Positions 44,548-54,425 of a DNA stretch of 64,000 nucleotides are shown piece after piece. The position numbers and the translations under genes are program-made. How positions within the stretch are numbered: the first letter of the stretch is position 1; each line of letters begins with the position of its first letter. The stretch lies in contig NZ_BMNW01000009.1 of NCBI RefSeq assembly GCF_014646755.1, positions 62,001-126,000 on the forward strand, given 5' to 3'. The stretch is from Pseudomonas asuensis (lineage in GTDB: Bacteria; Pseudomonadota; Gammaproteobacteria; Pseudomonadales; Pseudomonadaceae). Below the pieces are notes generated by a model that had not been told where the DNA came from, did no database searches, and worked only from the letters and a program-made list of their open reading frames with translations.

Positions 44548-46737
44548 ATGCGTCTATCTTTGCTGTTTCTGGCTATCAGTGCGTCCCTTGGCAGCTATGC
44601 CCTCGCAAACGAAAACCAGTCTGCTGCTAGAGCCGAAACATCTACCCAGGAGGTAAACATGGCAGACAAGAACACGTCGGTCGTTCAGGAGAATCCCTTC
44701 TTCCAGGTGAGCACACTGCCATTTCAGGCGCCACGGTTCGACCTGATCCAGGAGTCTGATTTCGAGCCAGCTATTGCTGAAGGTATCCGGCAAAAGCTTG
44801 CAGAGGTCGAGCAGATTGCTAATAACCCTGAGCCGCCTACCTTTGAAAATACTTATATAGCGCTGGAGAAAGCCGGGGCCTTGCTGGATCGCGTGATGAG
44901 CGTGTTCGGTGCGCTTACAGGCGCCAATACGTCCGATACGCTTCAGCGGATCAGCGAGGAGCAATCGCCCAAGTTGGCTGCGCTAGGTGATGCAATCACG
45001 TTGAACAGCAAGCTGTTCGAGCGGCTGCAAACCCTTTACGACCAGCGCGACACGCTTGACCTGACGCCTGAAGATAAGCGCCTTATTGAGGTCACCCACC
45101 AGCATTTCGTATTGGCGGGCGCCCGGTTGTCTGATGCCGATAAGGCCCAGCTCAAATCACTCAATCAGGAAGCCGCAACGCTTGGTACGCAGTTTGTAAA
45201 CCGGCTATTGGCTGCTGCCAAGAATGGCGCCGTGCAAATAAACAGTAAGGAGCAGCTTGCAGGGCTTTCCGAACCTGAGCTCAAGGCGGCCGAGCAGGCT
45301 GCCCGTGACCGTAATCTTGATCAGCAATGGTTGCTCACCCTTCAAAACACCACGCAGCAACCCTGGCTGGCGTCTCTTTCCAATCGTGATACACGAAAGG
45401 CTTTATTTGATGCCTCGTGGAGTCGGGCTGAGAAGGGCGATGCTAATGATACCCGTCAGCTTATTACGCGCCTGGCAAAGGTGAGGGCGGAGCAGGCCAG
45501 GCTGCTGGGCTTTCCAGACTATGCTACCTGGAAGCTACAAGACCAAATGGCCAAGAAGCCGGAGGCCGCGCTTGGCTTTATGCGCGATATCGTGCCGGCG
45601 GCTACAGCGCGAGCCAAGCGTGAGGCCGCAGATATCCAGGCCGTCATCGACAAGCAGGGTGGCGGCTTCAAGTTGCAGGCCTGGGATTGGCCCTATTACG
45701 CAGAGCAGGTCCGCAAGGCACGTTACGACTTGGATGAGTCGCAGATTCGTCCTTATTTCGAACTTAACAACGTGCTCCACAATGGCGTTTTTTATGCGGC
45801 ACAAGCGCTCTACGGCATTACATTCAAGGAGCGCACAGACATTCCCGTCTACCAGTCGGACGTAAAGGTATATGAGGTGTTCGACAAGGATGGCTCCTCA
45901 ATGGCGCTGTTCTACACCGATTTCTTCGCCCGGGATAACAAGAGCGGCGGTGCCTGGATGGGCAACTTTGTCGATCAGTCCAGGCTGATGGGTACCAAAC
46001 CGGTGGTCTACAACGTCTGCAATTTCACCAGGCCCGCCTCTGGACAACCAGCGCTGCTTTCATGGGACGATGTCATAACCTTGTTCCATGAGTTCGGCCA
46101 TGCGCTTCATGGCATGTTTGCCGACCAGATGTACGGCAGTATTTCAGGCGCCAATACACCGAGCGATTTCGTCGAGTTTCCCTCCCAGATCAACGAGCAT
46201 TGGGCGGAAGATCCTGAGGTATTTGCCAACTACGCCAAGCACTATGCCACTGGCAAGCCTATGCCCGCCGAGCTGGTCGAGAAAATCAAGACGGCTTCTC
46301 GCTTCAACAAGGGCTACGACATGACCGAGCTGCTGGCTGCTGCGCTCCTCGACATGCACTGGCACATGATCAAGGCTGACGAGCCTGAACAAGATGTTGA
46401 TGCGTTTGAAAAAGCTGCGCTGGAGGAGGACCGGGTGAACTTAAGCTACGTACCCCCTCGGTACCGCTCCAGTTACTTCATGCACATCTGGGGTAATGGC
46501 TATGCGGCAGGCTATTACGCCTATATCTGGACACAGATGTTAGCTGACGACGGCTTCAAGTGGTTCAGGGAACATGGCGGCCTTACGCCCGAAAACGGCC
46601 AGCGTTTCCGCGACATGGTTCTTTCTCGCGGCAACAGTACCGATCTGGAAAAAGTCTACCGGGATTGGCGCGGTCATGAGCCGGATATCGAGCCGATGCT
46701 TATAAACCGTGGCCTGAAAGGCGATAGTGAGGGCTAA
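44548..46737 (+). CDS. M3 family peptidyl-dipeptidase (Dcp-like) with signal peptide and a second internal start
   Basis: A 729-residue zinc metallopeptidase of family M3. The zinc motif is FHEFGHALHGM with H514 and H518, and the third ligand Glu is in the downstream EHWAE region. The protein starts with a signal peptide (RLSLLFLAISASLGSYALA), so the full product is exported. Met38 (ATG at 44659) is preceded by AGGAGGT at five bases spacing, an excellent ribosome-binding site directly after the signal region, so a shorter cytosolic form may also be made. The mature core begins NPFFQVSTLPFQAPRFD, as in Dcp and oligopeptidase A. Dcp (removing C-terminal dipeptides) is the closer match. Ends with a terminator. 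Confidence 0.88.
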   Translation: MRLSLLFLAISASLGSYALANENQSAARAETSTQEVNMADKNTSVVQENPFFQVSTLPFQAPRFDLIQESDFEPAIAEGIRQKLAEVEQIANNPEPPTFENTYIALEKAGALLDRVMSVFGALTGANTSDTLQRISEEQSPKLAALGDAITLNSKLFERLQTLYDQRDTLDLTPEDKRLIEVTHQHFVLAGARLSDADKAQLKSLNQEAATLGTQFVNRLLAAAKNGAVQINSKEQLAGLSEPELKAAEQAARDRNLDQQWLLTLQNTTQQPWLASLSNRDTRKALFDASWSRAEKGDANDTRQLITRLAKVRAEQARLLGFPDYATWKLQDQMAKKPEAALGFMRDIVPAATARAKREAADIQAVIDKQGGGFKLQAWDWPYYAEQVRKARYDLDESQIRPYFELNNVLHNGVFYAAQALYGITFKERTDIPVYQSDVKVYEVFDKDGSSMALFYTDFFARDNKSGGAWMGNFVDQSRLMGTKPVVYNVCNFTRPASGQPALLSWDDVITLFHEFGHALHGMFADQMYGSISGANTPSDFVEFPSQINEHWAEDPEVFANYAKHYATGKPMPAELVEKIKTASRFNKGYDMTELLAAALLDMHWHMIKADEPEQDVDAFEKAALEEDRVNLSYVPPRYRSSYFMHIWGNGYAAGYYAYIWTQMLADDGFKWFREHGGLTPENGQRFRDMVLSRGNSTDLEKVYRDWRGHEPDIEPMLINRGLKGDSEG
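44648..44661 (+). promoter_or_regulatory. Internal ribosome-binding site and ATG within the M3 peptidase gene
   Basis: AGGAGGT at 44648-44654 lies four bases before an in-frame ATG at 44659. It is the strongest such site in the gene and would give a product without signal peptide. Confidence 0.55.
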
Positions 46738-46756
46738 GCGTTAAGTCTCAAACAAA

Positions 46757-46778
46757 CGGGCCTGAAAAGGCCCGCTTT
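46757..46778 (+). terminator. Terminator after the M3 peptidase gene
   Basis: Arms CGGGCCT / AGGCCCG with a GAAA loop, followed by CTTTCG. Compact and GC-rich. Confidence 0.75.
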
Positions 46779-46916
46779 CGCTAGGAAAGATTCAAAGCAA
46801 CTACTGCCGCTGTACCCTCTATGCTCATCGCTTTATCCGTACAGTACGGCATTTGTCATACAGGAGCGTTTAGATATGTGCTCCTGCCTTGCATTATGTT
46901 TTAAGAAGGATTTGTC

Positions 46917-47753
46917 ATGACCACGATCGTTACCAGCACTACCGTGCTAGATAACCTCGACATCCATTCGCGCTATGAGGCTGCCAAGTCCATTGCGCAG
47001 GAAGCGGCGCAGTTGGGCATGGATTTTTATGCGCGTCGTTCCAGCCTGACGGTAATGCACAAAGGTGGAAACCTACAGGATGTCGTTAGTGTGGCCGACA
47101 AGACCCTGGAGGACTTCATCCGAGCACAGCTTTCGGAAAGATTTCCGGAAGATGGTTTTATCGGCGAGGAGAACGGCACAGCAGCACTCGATGCTCGCTG
47201 CATCTGGATCATTGACCCCATCGACGGGACGAGCTGTTTTGTAAATGGCTTGCACAGCTGGTGTGTATCCATCGGTCTTATGATCGACGGGGAGCCTTAC
47301 CTGGGCGCCATTGCTGATCCAAATCACGATGAACTCTTTCATGCATGCCTGGGCCGGGGTGCATTCGTCAACGACACGCCGCTCAAGGCTCATGCTGCCC
47401 AGCATGTGCGTGAAGGAGTCGTAGGGGTGGGTACAACGCACCGTCGTGGTAAGGAAAACTTCATACCTTTCCTGATGGGGCTATTGGATGAGGGCGGCAT
47501 GTTTATTCGTAACGGCTCTGGTGCCCTGATGACGGCCTATGTCGCAGCTGGTCGGTTGATTGGCTATTACGAGACGCTTATCAACAGCTGGGATTGTCTG
47601 GCAGGCCTGGTTATGGTCAAGGAGGCTGGTGGCCACGCGAGCGACTTCTTTCGCGGTGAGGGTCTGCTGGGTGGTAATCCGCTTCTGGTTGCGGCACCCG
47701 GTGTCTACGAGCAGCTTGCTGGCCTGGTAGGCCCCTCGCTGAATAGCGACTGA
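46917..47753 (+). CDS. Inositol monophosphatase family phosphatase
   Basis: A 278-residue magnesium-dependent phosphatase of the IMPase superfamily. Metal-binding motifs are GEENG (about residues 81-85), DPIDGTSCF (about 100-108) and the late NSWDCLAGL (WD). The protein starts with a helical region (EAAKSIAQEAAQLGMDFY). The family covers inositol-1-phosphatase, histidinol-phosphatase (HisN) and 3'-phosphoadenosine phosphatase (CysQ); I cannot choose among these. An AAGGA site precedes the ATG at 46917. Monocistronic. Confidence 0.88.
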   Translation: MTTIVTSTTVLDNLDIHSRYEAAKSIAQEAAQLGMDFYARRSSLTVMHKGGNLQDVVSVADKTLEDFIRAQLSERFPEDGFIGEENGTAALDARCIWIIDPIDGTSCFVNGLHSWCVSIGLMIDGEPYLGAIADPNHDELFHACLGRGAFVNDTPLKAHAAQHVREGVVGVGTTHRRGKENFIPFLMGLLDEGGMFIRNGSGALMTAYVAAGRLIGYYETLINSWDCLAGLVMVKEAGGHASDFFRGEGLLGGNPLLVAAPGVYEQLAGLVGPSLNSD

Positions 47754-47871
47754 GTCTGCTTGGCGTCCAGGCAGGACGTACAGGCAATAAAAGTAGGCTT
47801 GCCGCCGGTTATCTATCCGTTAAAGAGAGACGTTTTGATCATCCGAAAGCGGCCTGACGTCCGCTTCTTTC

Positions 47872-47906
47872 AAGGGCAAAAGGCAGAGGCTGTCTTTTGC
47901 CCTTTT
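47872..47906 (+). terminator. Terminator between convergent genes
   Basis: Eleven-base arms AAGGGCAAAAG / CTTTTGCCCTT around an 11-base loop. A second hairpin (AAGCGG/CCGCTT) lies just upstream at about 47846-47866. Confidence 0.8.
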
Positions 47907-47914
47907 CGTAAGCC

Positions 47915-48619
47915 CTAGCCCGCCAGACCTACATAAACATTCTGCACGTCATCATGGGCATCCAGGGCCTCCAGAAAAGCCTCGACTTCTTCCATTTCAG
48001 CGTCGCTCAGGCCTGTGACCGGATTCTTTGGGCGATAGCCCAGGTTGGCTGACTGCACTGTAAAGCCAAGAGGCGGCAGTGCCTTGCACACCGCGTCCAT
48101 ATCGGTGGCGTCACTCAGGAACAAGGTGGCGTTGTCTTCACCTGCTTCGAAATCCTGAGCACCTGCCTCAATGGCGGCAAGCTCGGGATCGGCGTCCGGT
48201 GTGTCAGGCGTTGCCTCAATCATGCCTACGTAATCGAAATCCCAGGTCACCGAGCCGGACGCACCAAGCTGGCCCTTGCGGAACAGGACACGGATCTCGG
48301 CCACGGTACGGTTCACGTTGTCTGTCAGGCATTCCACGATGACCGGCACACGATGAGGGGTAAAGCCTTCATAGGTGGTGCGCTCGTAGTTGACTGTCTC
48401 GCCTAGTAGACCTGCACCTTTCTTGATCGCTCGCTCTAGTGTTTCGCGAGGCATAGAGGCTTTTTTGGCCTGCTCAACGACCAGACGCAAACGAGGATTC
48501 ATGTCCGGGTCCGGGCCTGAGCGCGCAGCGATCATGATCTCTTTCGACAGTTTGCCAAAGATCTTGCCTTTGGCATTGGCTGCGGCTTCTTTATGTTTGG
48601 CTTTCCACTGGGCGCCCAT
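47915..48619 (-). CDS. YebC/PmpR family regulator
   Basis: A 234-residue YebC-type protein. The start [19 protein letters not shown], then the [19 protein letters not shown] and [20 protein letters not shown] stretches, are signature; [20 protein letters not shown] and the [15 protein letters not shown] hinge follow. YebC-family proteins were described as transcriptional regulators and some as ribosome-associated factors relieving stalling. The ATG at 48619 is the family start; an extension to 48649 is rejected. Monocistronic. Confidence 0.88.
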   Translation of the reverse strand: MGAQWKAKHKEAAANAKGKIFGKLSKEIMIAARSGPDPDMNPRLRLVVEQAKKASMPRETLERAIKKGAGLLGETVNYERTTYEGFTPHRVPVIVECLTDNVNRTVAEIRVLFRKGQLGASGSVTWDFDYVGMIEATPDTPDADPELAAIEAGAQDFEAGEDNATLFLSDATDMDAVCKALPPLGFTVQSANLGYRPKNPVTGLSDAEMEEVEAFLEALDAHDDVQNVYVGLAG

Positions 48620-48709
48620 AGTTGTCTCTTCAAGAGGGTAAAGGCGCAAATTCTAGTCCATGCCGCGGGCTTGAGAAGAGTTAAATGATCAATTGTGTGT
48701 TGTCTACGA

Positions 48710-50092
48710 TCATTCTGCTTTAGGTACCCAGCCCCCGCCGAGTGCCTGATAAAGCGAAATGACGTTGTTCAGCTGACTCTCGCGTACTTGTACGGCAGCC
48801 AGATCCAAATTGAAAAGGTTGCGCTGAGCATCAAGCTCATCAAGGTAGGATGAGTACCCACTACGGTAGCGATCCCGTGCAATCTCGAGTGAGCGTGCCA
48901 GGGTCTGTCGACGCGCCCGGATACGCTCAATCTGCTCTGCATATAGTGTGACACCCGATAATGCATTTTCTACGTCTGCAAACGCATTTAGCGCTGCGGC
49001 TCGGTAAGCATAAGCGGCTTGGTCGCGCTGGGCTGTGGCGATATTGACCTGAGCCTCTAATCGACCTGCTGTAAAAATCGGAGCGAGAATGCTGCTGCCC
49101 AGACTCCAGATCTTGACTGGATCATAGTTCAGCGAGTTGACGTAGAGCCGTCCGATACTGCCCGATAACTGTACCTGAGGCAGGAACTCGTCACGCCGAG
49201 CGTCCAGGGTGAGGTCGCTGGCAGCCAACTGCTGTTCAGCGCGTGCAACGTCCGGTCGCCTGCGCAGCAATTCTGATGGCAACACACCAGGAACGCGAGG
49301 AGGTTGTAGCTGTTGAAACTGCAGCCCGCGTGTCACTTGGGCAGGCAACGCACCCGTCAGTACCTGAATCGCATTTTCCTGTCGGCGAATGGCCTGCTGA
49401 AGCTGTGGGATCATTTGCATGGCGGCCTCATATTCGGACTGCGCTTGTGTCAGTTCCAATTCAGAGGTGTAACCTTCACCAGCGCGATCTTCTGCCACCC
49501 TGAGCGCACCGAGTCGCGACTCGGCTGTTTCCCGCGTGACCTGTAGCTGAGCATCCAGTGAGAGAAGGGTGATGTACGCCTGCGCCGTGGTACTGGCAAC
49601 AGTAAGCAGCACCGCATCCCGGTCAGTCCGGCTGGCCTGATACTGGAGTCGTGCAGCCTGTTCAAGTGTTTGCAGACGTCCCCAGACGTCCAGCTCATAC
49701 GCAACCTGTAGCTCAGGTTGTACCGAGCGGGTGTGGGCGATACCCAGCGTGCCGAGGCTTCGGCTGGTCTGTGTTCCAACCGAGGCATTTGCTGAGGGAA
49801 AGAGCGCCGAGCGCGCCAAGGCAATCTGTTCACGGGCTGCGTCAACACGTGAGATTGCGGCTAACACGTCAGTGTTGTGCTGAAGTGCCGTCTCTACCAG
49901 GCGAGTTAGCTGTGGGTCATTAAAGTTGCGCCACCAGTCGCTCCGAACAGAACTGGCCGGCTCGCTCGTGGCACGCCATTGCTCAGGCGGCTGCAGGGTG
50001 ACCTCGGGCGGCAACGGTTTTTTCTGGGGAATACACGCTGCAAGGCTTATGGCTATAGCCAAGAGCATCGGGTAACGTCGAGCATTCCTCAT
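48710..50092 (-). CDS. OprM/NodT-family outer-membrane efflux lipoprotein
   Basis: A 460-residue outer-membrane channel of tripartite pumps. The lipobox SLAAC places the lipid at Cys20; two OEP repeats follow (LVETALQHNTDVLAAISRVD and LDAQRNLFNLDLAAVQVRES regions). The helical and coiled segments and the RPDVARAEQQL stretch are typical of TolC-like channels. The start overlaps the adaptor gene's stop by four bases. As the third gene of an EmrAB-type operon it gives a dedicated outer-membrane exit, as in OprM or NodT family members. Confidence 0.9.
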   Translation of the reverse strand: MRNARRYPMLLAIAISLAACIPQKKPLPPEVTLQPPEQWRATSEPASSVRSDWWRNFNDPQLTRLVETALQHNTDVLAAISRVDAAREQIALARSALFPSANASVGTQTSRSLGTLGIAHTRSVQPELQVAYELDVWGRLQTLEQAARLQYQASRTDRDAVLLTVASTTAQAYITLLSLDAQLQVTRETAESRLGALRVAEDRAGEGYTSELELTQAQSEYEAAMQMIPQLQQAIRRQENAIQVLTGALPAQVTRGLQFQQLQPPRVPGVLPSELLRRRPDVARAEQQLAASDLTLDARRDEFLPQVQLSGSIGRLYVNSLNYDPVKIWSLGSSILAPIFTAGRLEAQVNIATAQRDQAAYAYRAAALNAFADVENALSGVTLYAEQIERIRARRQTLARSLEIARDRYRSGYSSYLDELDAQRNLFNLDLAAVQVRESQLNNVISLYQALGGGWVPKAE

Positions 50093-51273
50093 GGCGCAGC
50101 GCTCCGTGGCGCTACATCGGTATCAATGTGTGTAATGACAGACATGCCCGGTCGTAGCCGCTCTATCAGCGGCTGATCAGGATCAATGGCGATCCGTACG
50201 GGAATGCGCTGTACCACCTTGGTAAAGTTGCCGGTCGCATTGTCTGGGCGAAGAATGCTGAACTCCGATCCGGTTGCTGGCGCCATACGCTCAACATGCC
50301 CTGTAAGCTCTGCACCATCGAGTGCATCTACATTGAAGCGAACCGGTTGGCCTATAGCCATATTATGCGTTTGCGTTTCCTTGTAGTTGGCTACAACCCA
50401 GACCAGATTTGGCACCAGATACAGCAATTGTGAGCCCGCCGTGACGTACTGCCCAAGGCGTACGGACACCTCGCTGAGCTGTCCTGCTTGCGGGGCCTTG
50501 ATCAGCGTATTGTCGAGATCAATCTGGGCCAAATGCAGCGCTGCCTCTGCCATTTGAACCTGAGCCTCAAGACCGCCACGCGACACACGCGTTGCCTTTA
50601 CATTTTCCTCTGCGATGTTGATGGCAGCCTGTGCCTGCTTGACTTGAGCAGCAGCAGCGCGTGCCGAGGCACGTGTCTGGTCACGCTCTCGCAGCGAAAC
50701 CGAACCCCGCGAAGCCAACTCATTAACACGGCGCTCATCAGCACGAGCCCGGTCCAGTTCAGCCTGTGCCGACAGCAGCTCTGCCCGGCGTGAAGCCAGC
50801 GTCGCCTGGTTAGACGCCAGGGTTTGTATGGAATTAGCAAGATCCGCCTGCCGAGCTGCAAGTTGCGCCTGGTTCTGTTCTACGCGCTGGCGATAAATGC
50901 GGTCATCAATTCGAGCCAGTAGCTGCCCTTGTTTCACATGTTCGAAGTCCTGCACGAGCACCTCGGCGACGTATCCATTCACCTGGGGTGCCATCACGGT
51001 AATCTGCCCGCGCACATAGGCGTTGTTTGTGGTCACGATGCCACTGGTGAATGGCCACAACTGCCAGGCATACAGGATCGTCATAACGCCGACCAGCGCA
51101 ACACCCAACATAATCAGAACCGTTGCGCGCGATGGTTTGATTACCTTGGGTGGGCCAGGATTGGCTGCTCCGGCATCCGGCACGGAGGCAGCCTGCTCGC
51201 TTTGGGGTGGGGCTTTCTCGGTTTCGCTTGAGCCCTTGCGCTCGTTATCAGGTAGTTGTTTTTCGTCGCTCAT
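50089..51273 (-). CDS. emrA: HlyD/EmrA-type membrane fusion protein
   Basis: A 394-residue periplasmic adaptor of MFS-type tripartite efflux. A charged N-terminus is followed by one membrane helix (about residues 50-72, TVLIMLGVALVGVMTILYAW), then VTTNNAYVRGQITVMAPQVNGYV, a lipoyl half, and a long Ala/Gln-rich coiled-coil (about 130-230, QNQAQLAARQADLANSIQTL...). The second lipoyl half (VQMAEAALHLAQIDL, then LIKAPQAGQLSEV) and a beta-barrel follow. It connects EmrB-like 51280 to the OprM-like channel. Stop-start overlap with the channel gene and six-base spacing from the MFS gene show one operon. Name by family resemblance. Confidence 0.88.
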   Translation of the reverse strand: MSDEKQLPDNERKGSSETEKAPPQSEQAASVPDAGAANPGPPKVIKPSRATVLIMLGVALVGVMTILYAWQLWPFTSGIVTTNNAYVRGQITVMAPQVNGYVAEVLVQDFEHVKQGQLLARIDDRIYRQRVEQNQAQLAARQADLANSIQTLASNQATLASRRAELLSAQAELDRARADERRVNELASRGSVSLRERDQTRASARAAAAQVKQAQAAINIAEENVKATRVSRGGLEAQVQMAEAALHLAQIDLDNTLIKAPQAGQLSEVSVRLGQYVTAGSQLLYLVPNLVWVVANYKETQTHNMAIGQPVRFNVDALDGAELTGHVERMAPATGSEFSILRPDNATGNFTKVVQRIPVRIAIDPDQPLIERLRPGMSVITHIDTDVAPRSAAP

Positions 51274-51279
51274 GGCGTC

Positions 51280-52992
51280 TCACGTAGAAGCATTATTAGA
51301 AGAAGTAGACGATGCGGCCTGCGCTTGTTCGGCTTTTCTTCGCCGGTATGAAAGCCGAAGGGTATGGAAAAGTGACCAGCTCAAAAAGGTGATCGACACG
51401 AACCCGATCAACCGAAAGACATCATTGAAAGCCAGCACATGAGCTTCCCGTGTTGCTGCCTGGCTCAGTTGAGAGGTACCTAGTGCCTGTTGCAAAGTGG
51501 GGTCTGTCTGCACCGGAGCATAGACCTGACTCTGGATTTGCAGACGTTGCACTACCAATGGGTCGGCTCGGCTAACATTTTCTATCAAATGGCTTGAATG
51601 GTATTTCTCACGTACCGTCTCGAATGTTCCGAACAGGGCGGGACCGGCTAATCCACCCAGGCTTTGAGTAAAGGAAAACAGCACGGTAAAGCTGACGATA
51701 TAGGTAGGGCCATTTTGCAGGGCGCGCAAAAAACCGATCATCATTAAAGGGCCCAGAAACATACCGCTGGCAAAAGCCAGAATCCCCTGGCTGATAAACA
51801 GGTCATGCGGGCGTGTTTGGTTTGTCGAATCGGTATCCATGAAGCTGGCAATACCGATCAAGACAATGGACACCAGAATCTGCGGGATCATGGTTTTTGG
51901 GCTAAAGACTAATGCGCTGACCGCAATGCCCCCTATGATGCCAACCAGGATCACCACAAACAGCGGTTGTAATTGATCAGCTGTCAGACCCAGGGTCTGA
52001 AGCAGGCCCACGGCCCCATAATTCTGCTCGGAAAGAATAAAGCGCAGCATGATGGCCCCAAAGGCAAAGCGCAGCATTTCAGACGTGCCCAGCCAGCGTG
52101 TCTGAAGCAATGGATTGCGTCGGTGGTGCTCGATCCCCACTGCAATAATGATCAGAACCAGCGCGGCTACCAGTGAAAAGCCCATCCAGGGCTGTGTCAG
52201 CCACCATTGAATACGTCCCTGCGCCAGTACTGCGGCAATCATGGCGAGCGCAGGGCCAAGCAAGGCAAATGTTAAAAAGTCCAGGCGTTCGAATGCCTTG
52301 ATGCGTATGCCCGGCGGTAGTTTGAGAACAGTGATGGCCGCCAATGAACACAGGGCCATGCCTGCTTCAAAGATATACAGGCGGTGCCATTCCCCTAAAT
52401 CTCTTAACGCGGGTGACAGTAACCAGGCAAGCGGTGTAGCCAGCTGCGAAATACCTACACCAATGACCAAACCTTTGCCGACTTGGGCCTTCCTGAACGC
52501 CTGGAGCATGTACAACGTACCCAGGGTGGTAATCGTCGCTCCAGCAAAGCCGCTGGCAGCCCGAACCAACACTGCCATGGGAAAGTTATTGGCAAACACA
52601 TGGGCGATCGTGAGGATGGCGTAAAGCGTCAACCCAATCTCAGCAAAGCGGCGAAGGCCGTACTGCTGGCGAAATTTCACGAGAATCAGGTTGGCCGATA
52701 CGTTCACCATCAGAAAGGCTGCTGGCAGCCAGGCACCTTGAGTAGGTGTCAAGCCTAAATCGCCTTGAATATAAGGAAGGTTTACACTGATCAGTGCATT
52801 ACCGAGCCCGCCTGTAAGGCCCAGCAATACGGATACTAAGGCATAGGCAAGTCGTACCGGAGGGGCATGCAGTGGTGTAGCCGGGGAGCCCGGCATTGAG
52901 GGCCGCTCATGGGGCTCCCAATTGGGCAGGGGTTCCAGATATTTATCGGGCACAGCGGATACGCGCCTTATTGAATCCTTAAGAGACGCCAT
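51280..52992 (-). CDS. emrB: DHA2 (EmrB-type) 14-helix multidrug exporter
   Basis: A 570-residue MFS transporter with about 14 hydrophobic helices after a polar N-terminus of about 45 residues. The DHA2-type features are NLPYIQGDLGLTPTQGAWLPAAFL (as GDLGLTPTQGAWLP) and the loop FRQQYGLRRFAEIG equivalent to motif A. The C-terminal tail is charged (YRRRKAEQAQAAS). It is the first gene of the three-gene efflux operon and exports hydrophobic or amphipathic drugs with protons. Regulator genes (MarR/EmrR-like) are not adjacent. Confidence in EmrB-type is high; substrates are unknown. Confidence 0.88.
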   Translation of the reverse strand: MASLKDSIRRVSAVPDKYLEPLPNWEPHERPSMPGSPATPLHAPPVRLAYALVSVLLGLTGGLGNALISVNLPYIQGDLGLTPTQGAWLPAAFLMVNVSANLILVKFRQQYGLRRFAEIGLTLYAILTIAHVFANNFPMAVLVRAASGFAGATITTLGTLYMLQAFRKAQVGKGLVIGVGISQLATPLAWLLSPALRDLGEWHRLYIFEAGMALCSLAAITVLKLPPGIRIKAFERLDFLTFALLGPALAMIAAVLAQGRIQWWLTQPWMGFSLVAALVLIIIAVGIEHHRRNPLLQTRWLGTSEMLRFAFGAIMLRFILSEQNYGAVGLLQTLGLTADQLQPLFVVILVGIIGGIAVSALVFSPKTMIPQILVSIVLIGIASFMDTDSTNQTRPHDLFISQGILAFASGMFLGPLMMIGFLRALQNGPTYIVSFTVLFSFTQSLGGLAGPALFGTFETVREKYHSSHLIENVSRADPLVVQRLQIQSQVYAPVQTDPTLQQALGTSQLSQAATREAHVLAFNDVFRLIGFVSITFLSWSLFHTLRLSYRRRKAEQAQAASSTSSNNAST

Positions 52993-53154
52993 TCACTGTT
53001 TAATTAAGTGATGGCAATGGATTCGTCCATAAGGCGCGGTAACAGTTCAGCCTGAAAGGCAGGAAGTATTGATTTGCCAGGCAAAAGCCTGACTTCAGGC
53101 TGTGCGCTTACGAGGCTAGTCAGGGTGGCTGCACACCATGACCAGCCCTTGAGT

Positions 53155-53610
53155 TCATCCAGCCATCGACGTGGGATATTCCCCGCGAATGTACTGTTCC
53201 AGCTGGAGGATCAGCCCATCCTGTTCAGCGATCGTTTCTTTTACAATATCGCCAATGGAAAGCAGGCCGATCAACTGATCGTTGTCGATTACCGGCAGGT
53301 GGCGCAAGTGGCGATCGGTCATGAGCGACATGCACTCACGAAGGCTCTCCCGAGGTGTTACCGTGATGACGGCGCGGGTCATGATTTCCCGAACAACAGT
53401 TCCTATGGACGAGCGTCCCTGGAGTACGCCTTTGCGAGCATAGTCACGCTCGCTAATGATGCCTACCAGCTTGCCTTCCTCAGTAACCGGTAGAGCGCCG
53501 ACATTTTTCTCGGCCATGACTTTAAGCGCGTCGAGTACCGTGACGTTCGGGGTGATCGTAAATACACCCTGGCTTTGCTTGGCTCTAAGGATATCCGCTA
53601 CCGTCTTCAT
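53155..53610 (-). CDS. Twin CBS-domain protein
   Basis: A 151-residue protein of two CBS modules: residues about 17-70 (VFTITPNVTVLDALKVMAEK, VGALPVTEEGKLVGIISERD) and about 76-132 (AVITVTPRESLRECMSLMTD, RHLPVIDNDQLIGLLSIGD). CBS pairs bind adenine nucleotides such as AMP, ATP or NADH and regulate other proteins. This one has no attached catalytic domain. Start ATG 53610 has GGGAGGA at a tight spacing; a longer in-frame start at 53637 is less likely. Stand-alone. Confidence 0.88.
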   Translation of the reverse strand: MKTVADILRAKQSQGVFTITPNVTVLDALKVMAEKNVGALPVTEEGKLVGIISERDYARKGVLQGRSSIGTVVREIMTRAVITVTPRESLRECMSLMTDRHLRHLPVIDNDQLIGLLSIGDIVKETIAEQDGLILQLEQYIRGEYPTSMAG

Positions 53611-53734
53611 GTCATTCCTCCCTTGCTGGCAAATCAATATGACGAAAAGAACATAACCTGACCTGCTTGAATAGCACTAAACAACGTAATCCATAGGCGC
53701 GATAAAAATTTTCAAGCACGTATACGGCATGCTT

Positions 53735-54157
53735 TTATTCGGCGCTAAATTGCGCCACCAACTCTTTTCCCGTCAGGGTCTGGGTATCGTTGGCAAAGCA
53801 GTAAAAAGCAGGTTTTTCTTCGATAAAAACCTGTAATGAGAATGTCCAATTGTCCTGGTTGTCGAGCAGTCCAACCGGGACGGCATAAAAGCCGCCTTGC
53901 TTCAGTCGGTAAAATAGATGGGTGCCACATCGACTGCAAAAGCCACGCTCGGCCCATTCTGACGAGTCATAGACTTGCACATGTTCTTCCCCCTCGAATT
54001 GCAATGGGGTCGCGCTCTCGACGACCATTAGCGGACCGCCGCCCCATCGTCGGCATGTCGAGCAGTGACAGGCGCTGACAGACATCTTTTCCAGATTGAC
54101 CGTGATGTTCACTGCGCGGCATAAGCAGCGTCCCTGTCTTTCGACCTGAGTTGTCAT
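53735..54157 (-). CDS. GFA family zinc-binding protein
   Basis: A 140-residue protein of the GFA (glutathione-dependent formaldehyde-activating) family, now known mainly as CENP-V/GFA folds. Zinc-binding cysteines are in GRCLCRAV, CHCSTCRRW and CSRCGTHLFY. The family name comes from one member; most have no proven role with formaldehyde, and this one has no formaldehyde dehydrogenase beside it. It begins MTTQVERQGRCLC. Stand-alone. Confidence 0.85.
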   Translation of the reverse strand: MTTQVERQGRCLCRAVNITVNLEKMSVSACHCSTCRRWGGGPLMVVESATPLQFEGEEHVQVYDSSEWAERGFCSRCGTHLFYRLKQGGFYAVPVGLLDNQDNWTFSLQVFIEEKPAFYCFANDTQTLTGKELVAQFSAE

Positions 54158-54425
54158 GATCGATTTCGCTTCTTGCCAATGGAATAAAAAGCGTAGCTGA
54201 GAATAAAACGTTCACGGGTAGAAAAAGGAGGAGGGCGACTTTCTGTCACAAGCAGAGCGTTTACTGTTTTCCAGAAATCCCCTATCACGGTGTTATCAGC
54301 GTGCAGGCTTCGTTATTCTTATAGCTGATAACATGTATCAAAAAATTTCGGCGCTTTGTAAATATTTAACGGCTCTAATGATATGATTTCTGCTGGATAG
54401 CAAAATATATCTTCATGGAGCTTTT

